A stretch of DNA of 64,000 nt from Streptomyces sp. TRM70350 (GTDB taxonomy: Bacteria; Actinomycetota; Actinomycetes; Streptomycetales; Streptomycetaceae): the NCBI RefSeq assembly GCF_019219825.1, contig NZ_JAHUXH010000007.1, forward strand, positions 281,784 through 345,783, in the 5' to 3' direction. Below are positions 61,896-64,000 of this stretch, piece after piece. How positions within the stretch are numbered: the first letter of the stretch is position 1; every line of letters begins with the position of its first letter. A program made the translations under genes and the position numbers. Under the pieces are notes generated by a model. It ran no database searches. It worked only from the letters and a program-made list of their open reading frames with translations, and was not told the origin of the DNA.

Positions 61896-63362
61896 GTGAG
61901 AGCGGACGACCACCGGCGGGAAGCCCAGGGCGGCATCCCCGACGGCCTGCTGATCGGCATACTCGCGTTTCTGCTCGGCATGACCCTGCTGGTCTGGTCG
62001 GCCACGGGCCTGGCGGGCTGGTTCGCGCACGGGGCGTGGCCGCAGGGCGTGACGTTCCCCCGTACACCCCTGGCCATGCGCCACCTCATCGCCGAGCCGC
62101 ACGACATCACCGGCGCCTGGCCGCACACCCCGCGAGCACAGCTCTCGGGGTACGGGCTGTTCTGGGGGCTGTTCATCGGGCAGTTGATGGTGCTGTTCGT
62201 GCTGACCATGTTCGTGATGGGGACGGTGGCGCGGTGGAAGGCGGGGAAGGTCAGACGCCGGGCGGCCGCGAAGCAGGCACCGGCCCCTGTGTCTCCCCCC
62301 TCCTACGAGGTCCCGACGCCCAGGAACCCGGACCCGACCGAGGCAGCGGCGGCCCCGGACCCGACGGAACCACTCCGAGCGAGCGAGCCGGAGCAGGAGC
62401 CCGCCGCCTCCCTGTTCGGCGGTGAACGAGTGGGCGGGTGGGAAAGAATCCACATCACGACCAGGGAAAGCCGCCAGAGCACCGCAGCCGAGGCAATCCG
62501 AGACGCGGACGGCCCCGCCCTCGTCGTCACCTCGAACCCCACCATCTGGCAGGAGACAAAAGACGCCCGAGCAAAGCTGGGCCCGGTCCTCCTCTACGAC
62601 CCCACCCACACCTGCGACACCCCCGCCCGCCTCCACTGGACCCCCACCACCCACTGCGAGACCAAGGAAGCGGCGGCAGCAAGAGCCGCCGCCCTCCTCA
62701 CCCCGGTCCGCCCCACCTCCCGGCTCGACCAAGCCGTCAGCGACACCGCCGAGACAATCCTGCGCAGCTACCTCCACGCCGCAGCCCTGGACAACCGCAC
62801 CATCCGCCACGTCCACCGCTGGTCCCAGGGCACCCAGATCCAGGAAGCGGTACGCATCCTCCGTACCCACCCCAAGGCGGCCCCCGGCGCCGCGGGCGAA
62901 CTCGAAGCGGCCCTCACCGCACACCCCGACCGCCGCGACATGGCCCACGAGCTGACCGCCCGCGCCCTGTCCTCACTCTTCACCGTCAACATCCGCGAGT
63001 CCTGCACACCCAGCCGACCCGACACCCTCGCCCTGGATTCCTTCGTCCACGAAGGGGGCACGCTTTATGTGGTCGGTGAATCCATCGAGGACCCCCGGAC
63101 GAACCCGGGCGCGATGCCCCTGCTCACCGCGCTCGTGTCCAGCGTGGTCGAGCGCGGCCGGCGCATGGCCGAACGGTCATCCTCCGGTCGCCTCGACCCA
63201 CCACTCACCCTCGTCCTCGACGACATCGCGGCGGTGGCCCCGCTGCCCCAACTCCCCTGGCTGCTGGCCTCCGGAGCCGACCAGGGCCTGCCCACCCTGG
63301 CCCTGCTCCGCTCCCGCGAACAGGCCCGCACCCGCTGGCCGCACGACGAACTGCCGGTCTGA
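61896..63362 (+). CDS. TraG/VirD4-like coupling protein relative with degenerate Walker motifs
   Basis: 488 aa from GTG 61896. Two transmembrane helices (16-45 and 86-110) and a cytoplasmic domain. The C-terminal part has the coupling-protein pattern PPLTLVLDDIAAVAPLP and SGADQGLPTLALLRSREQAR. Walker A is lost: the equivalent segment (~188-197) reads TTRESRQST without GK. Walker B ends in Asp-Asp (D442, D443) rather than Asp-Glu. The protein stops ~40 residues after this motif, shorter than usual. It is probably not an active ATPase; may be structural or decaying. Confidence 0.7.
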   Translation: MRADDHRREAQGGIPDGLLIGILAFLLGMTLLVWSATGLAGWFAHGAWPQGVTFPRTPLAMRHLIAEPHDITGAWPHTPRAQLSGYGLFWGLFIGQLMVLFVLTMFVMGTVARWKAGKVRRRAAAKQAPAPVSPPSYEVPTPRNPDPTEAAAAPDPTEPLRASEPEQEPAASLFGGERVGGWERIHITTRESRQSTAAEAIRDADGPALVVTSNPTIWQETKDARAKLGPVLLYDPTHTCDTPARLHWTPTTHCETKEAAAARAAALLTPVRPTSRLDQAVSDTAETILRSYLHAAALDNRTIRHVHRWSQGTQIQEAVRILRTHPKAAPGAAGELEAALTAHPDRRDMAHELTARALSSLFTVNIRESCTPSRPDTLALDSFVHEGGTLYVVGESIEDPRTNPGAMPLLTALVSSVVERGRRMAERSSSGRLDPPLTLVLDDIAAVAPLPQLPWLLASGADQGLPTLALLRSREQARTRWPHDELPV

Positions 63363-63364
63363 CG

Positions 63365-63928
63365 TCACCCTCGTTCGATGACGAACTCCCGCTCAAGGGC
63401 GCCCGTTTGCCCGGCCAGGGGCACCGTCACCCCGCTGGCCTCGAACCCCACCTTCCGGTAGAAGGCCTGCGCCCGCCCGTTCTCCTCGTGCACGATGAGC
63501 CGCACCCGCTCCAGCCCCCGCGTCCAGCACCATTCCAGCGCCTCGTCGAAGAGCAGCTCGGTCAGCCCGCACCCCCGATGCTCGGGCCGCATGTACACAC
63601 CCACCACGTGCCCCTGCCGCCGCTCGACGGGAAACCCGGCCCAGTCCGTCGTCCCCGGCTCCTCAACGAACACGGTCAGCGTCCCGACCAACGCCCCGTC
63701 CGGCCCCTCGGCGACGACCTGCTGAGCCCCGACCGCCCCCTCCGCGGCCCGCGCCGCCCGCTCCCGCCAGTACGACTCCGGCCGGTCCATGGCCTCCTCG
63801 TACGTCTCCAGAAAGGCGATCCGCGCCACCGGATCCCGTAGCGCGGCAAGCCGCAACTCCCTCGCAGCCGGCCATTCCTCGGCACGCAGGGACCGGACGA
63901 CGTACCGCTCTTCGGCGCCAATGCTCAT
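63365..63928 (-). CDS. GNAT-family N-acetyltransferase
   Basis: 187 aa. Acetyl-CoA loop VYMRPEHRGCGLTELLFDEA (~112-131) and the NGRAQAFYRKVGFEASG motif. Single-domain GNAT like those acetylating small molecules or proteins; substrate unknown. ATG 63928 (GTG 63934 possible). Convergent with the TraG-like gene; the stops are adjacent. Confidence 0.88.
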   Translation of the reverse strand: MSIGAEERYVVRSLRAEEWPAARELRLAALRDPVARIAFLETYEEAMDRPESYWRERAARAAEGAVGAQQVVAEGPDGALVGTLTVFVEEPGTTDWAGFPVERRQGHVVGVYMRPEHRGCGLTELLFDEALEWCWTRGLERVRLIVHEENGRAQAFYRKVGFEASGVTVPLAGQTGALEREFVIERG

Positions 63929-63958
63929 GGCCACACCGTAGTATCGGCGTGAAACGCA

Positions 63959-63990
63959 GAAAACCCCGCATCCGAAGATGCGGGGTTTTC
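63959..63990 (-). terminator. 14-bp perfect hairpin at the window end
   Basis: GAAAACCCCGCATC (63959-63972), loop CGAA, GATGCGGGGTTTTC (63977-63990). Both sides have A/T runs, so it works in either direction. No gene within the window ends here; it most likely terminates a minus-strand gene beyond 64000 (possibly a tRNA or other RNA gene). Confidence 0.85.
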
Positions 63991-64000
63991 TTCAACAATT

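Noticed and set aside
60300..62948. Minus-strand ORFs opposite the T4SS-like genes (60300-61076, 61104-62948)
   Set aside because: Shadows of the coding strand; no domain or RBS.
52664..63362. Integrated conjugative element
   Set aside because: No integrase, relaxase, replication gene, att duplication or tRNA boundary was found in the window, and base composition matches the surroundings; kept only as a T4SS-like cluster.

Overview
The window is chromosomal DNA of a high-GC actinobacterium, almost certainly a Streptomyces. Evidence: very GC-rich codon third positions, GTG/TTG starts, and a set of Streptomyces genes: devA/devB/devE, rsiG, nur, glnR, mshD, ppk, csoR, pit and pstSCAB. From memory, the order follows the S. 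coelicolor devB-to-pst neighbourhood, read in reverse, with strain-specific insertions. No rRNA, tRNA, CRISPR array, integrase or intact insertion sequence was seen.

1-5.8 kb holds developmental regulators. These are a partial GntR gene, devB and devA with a small membrane protein, devE with a second such protein, an Eis-like acetyltransferase, and rsiG, the c-di-GMP-dependent anti-sigma factor of WhiG. 5.9-13.3 kb is housekeeping and stress: dtd, a YgfZ-like folate protein, nur, a nitrobindin-like protein, a sulfurtransferase/DUF1416 operon preceded by a 26-codon Cys-containing leader peptide, an LmeA-like protein and a MoaD-like protein. 13.3-20 kb carries a hydrolase, glnR, a LacI regulator, an HtrA-like membrane protease, a MITE-like element and a two-component system that probably controls the protease.

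20-27.3 kb is accessory. It has a secreted pectate lyase-pectin methylesterase fusion, a remnant of a type VII/polymorphic-toxin immunity locus (DUF6507 fused to Imm49, a 33-codon ORF, a DUF6177-like protein), an XRE/DUF397 pair and a Uma2 protein. 27.4-32.7 kb has a secreted 5'-nucleotidase, mshD and a GntR-regulated ABC exporter. 32.9-45.3 kb is a phosphate region: ppk, a CHAD protein and a Nudix hydrolase overlap or abut; then come csoR, the PhoU-like/Pit pair and the pstSCAB operon with a four-unit PHO box.

45.5-55.9 kb is mixed: an orphan RelE-like ORF, hydrolases, acetyltransferases, a ferritin-like protein, a BBE-type FAD oxidase, a PAP2 phosphatase, a bifunctional lytic transglycosylase/NlpC protein, a broken Uma2 gene and a divergent SDR/TetR pair. 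56.2-63.4 kb is a tightly packed six-gene cluster resembling a type IV secretion core: a small VirB2/TrbC-size membrane protein, a VirB8-topology protein, a TrbL/VirB6-like protein, a membrane-anchored partner of VirB4, a VirB4-like ATPase and a coupling-protein relative with degenerate nucleotide-binding motifs. No relaxase is present. This cluster is the best candidate for an unusual system, because Streptomyces plasmids normally transfer double-stranded DNA with a single TraB translocase. The window ends with a GNAT gene and a strong hairpin terminator belonging to a gene outside it.
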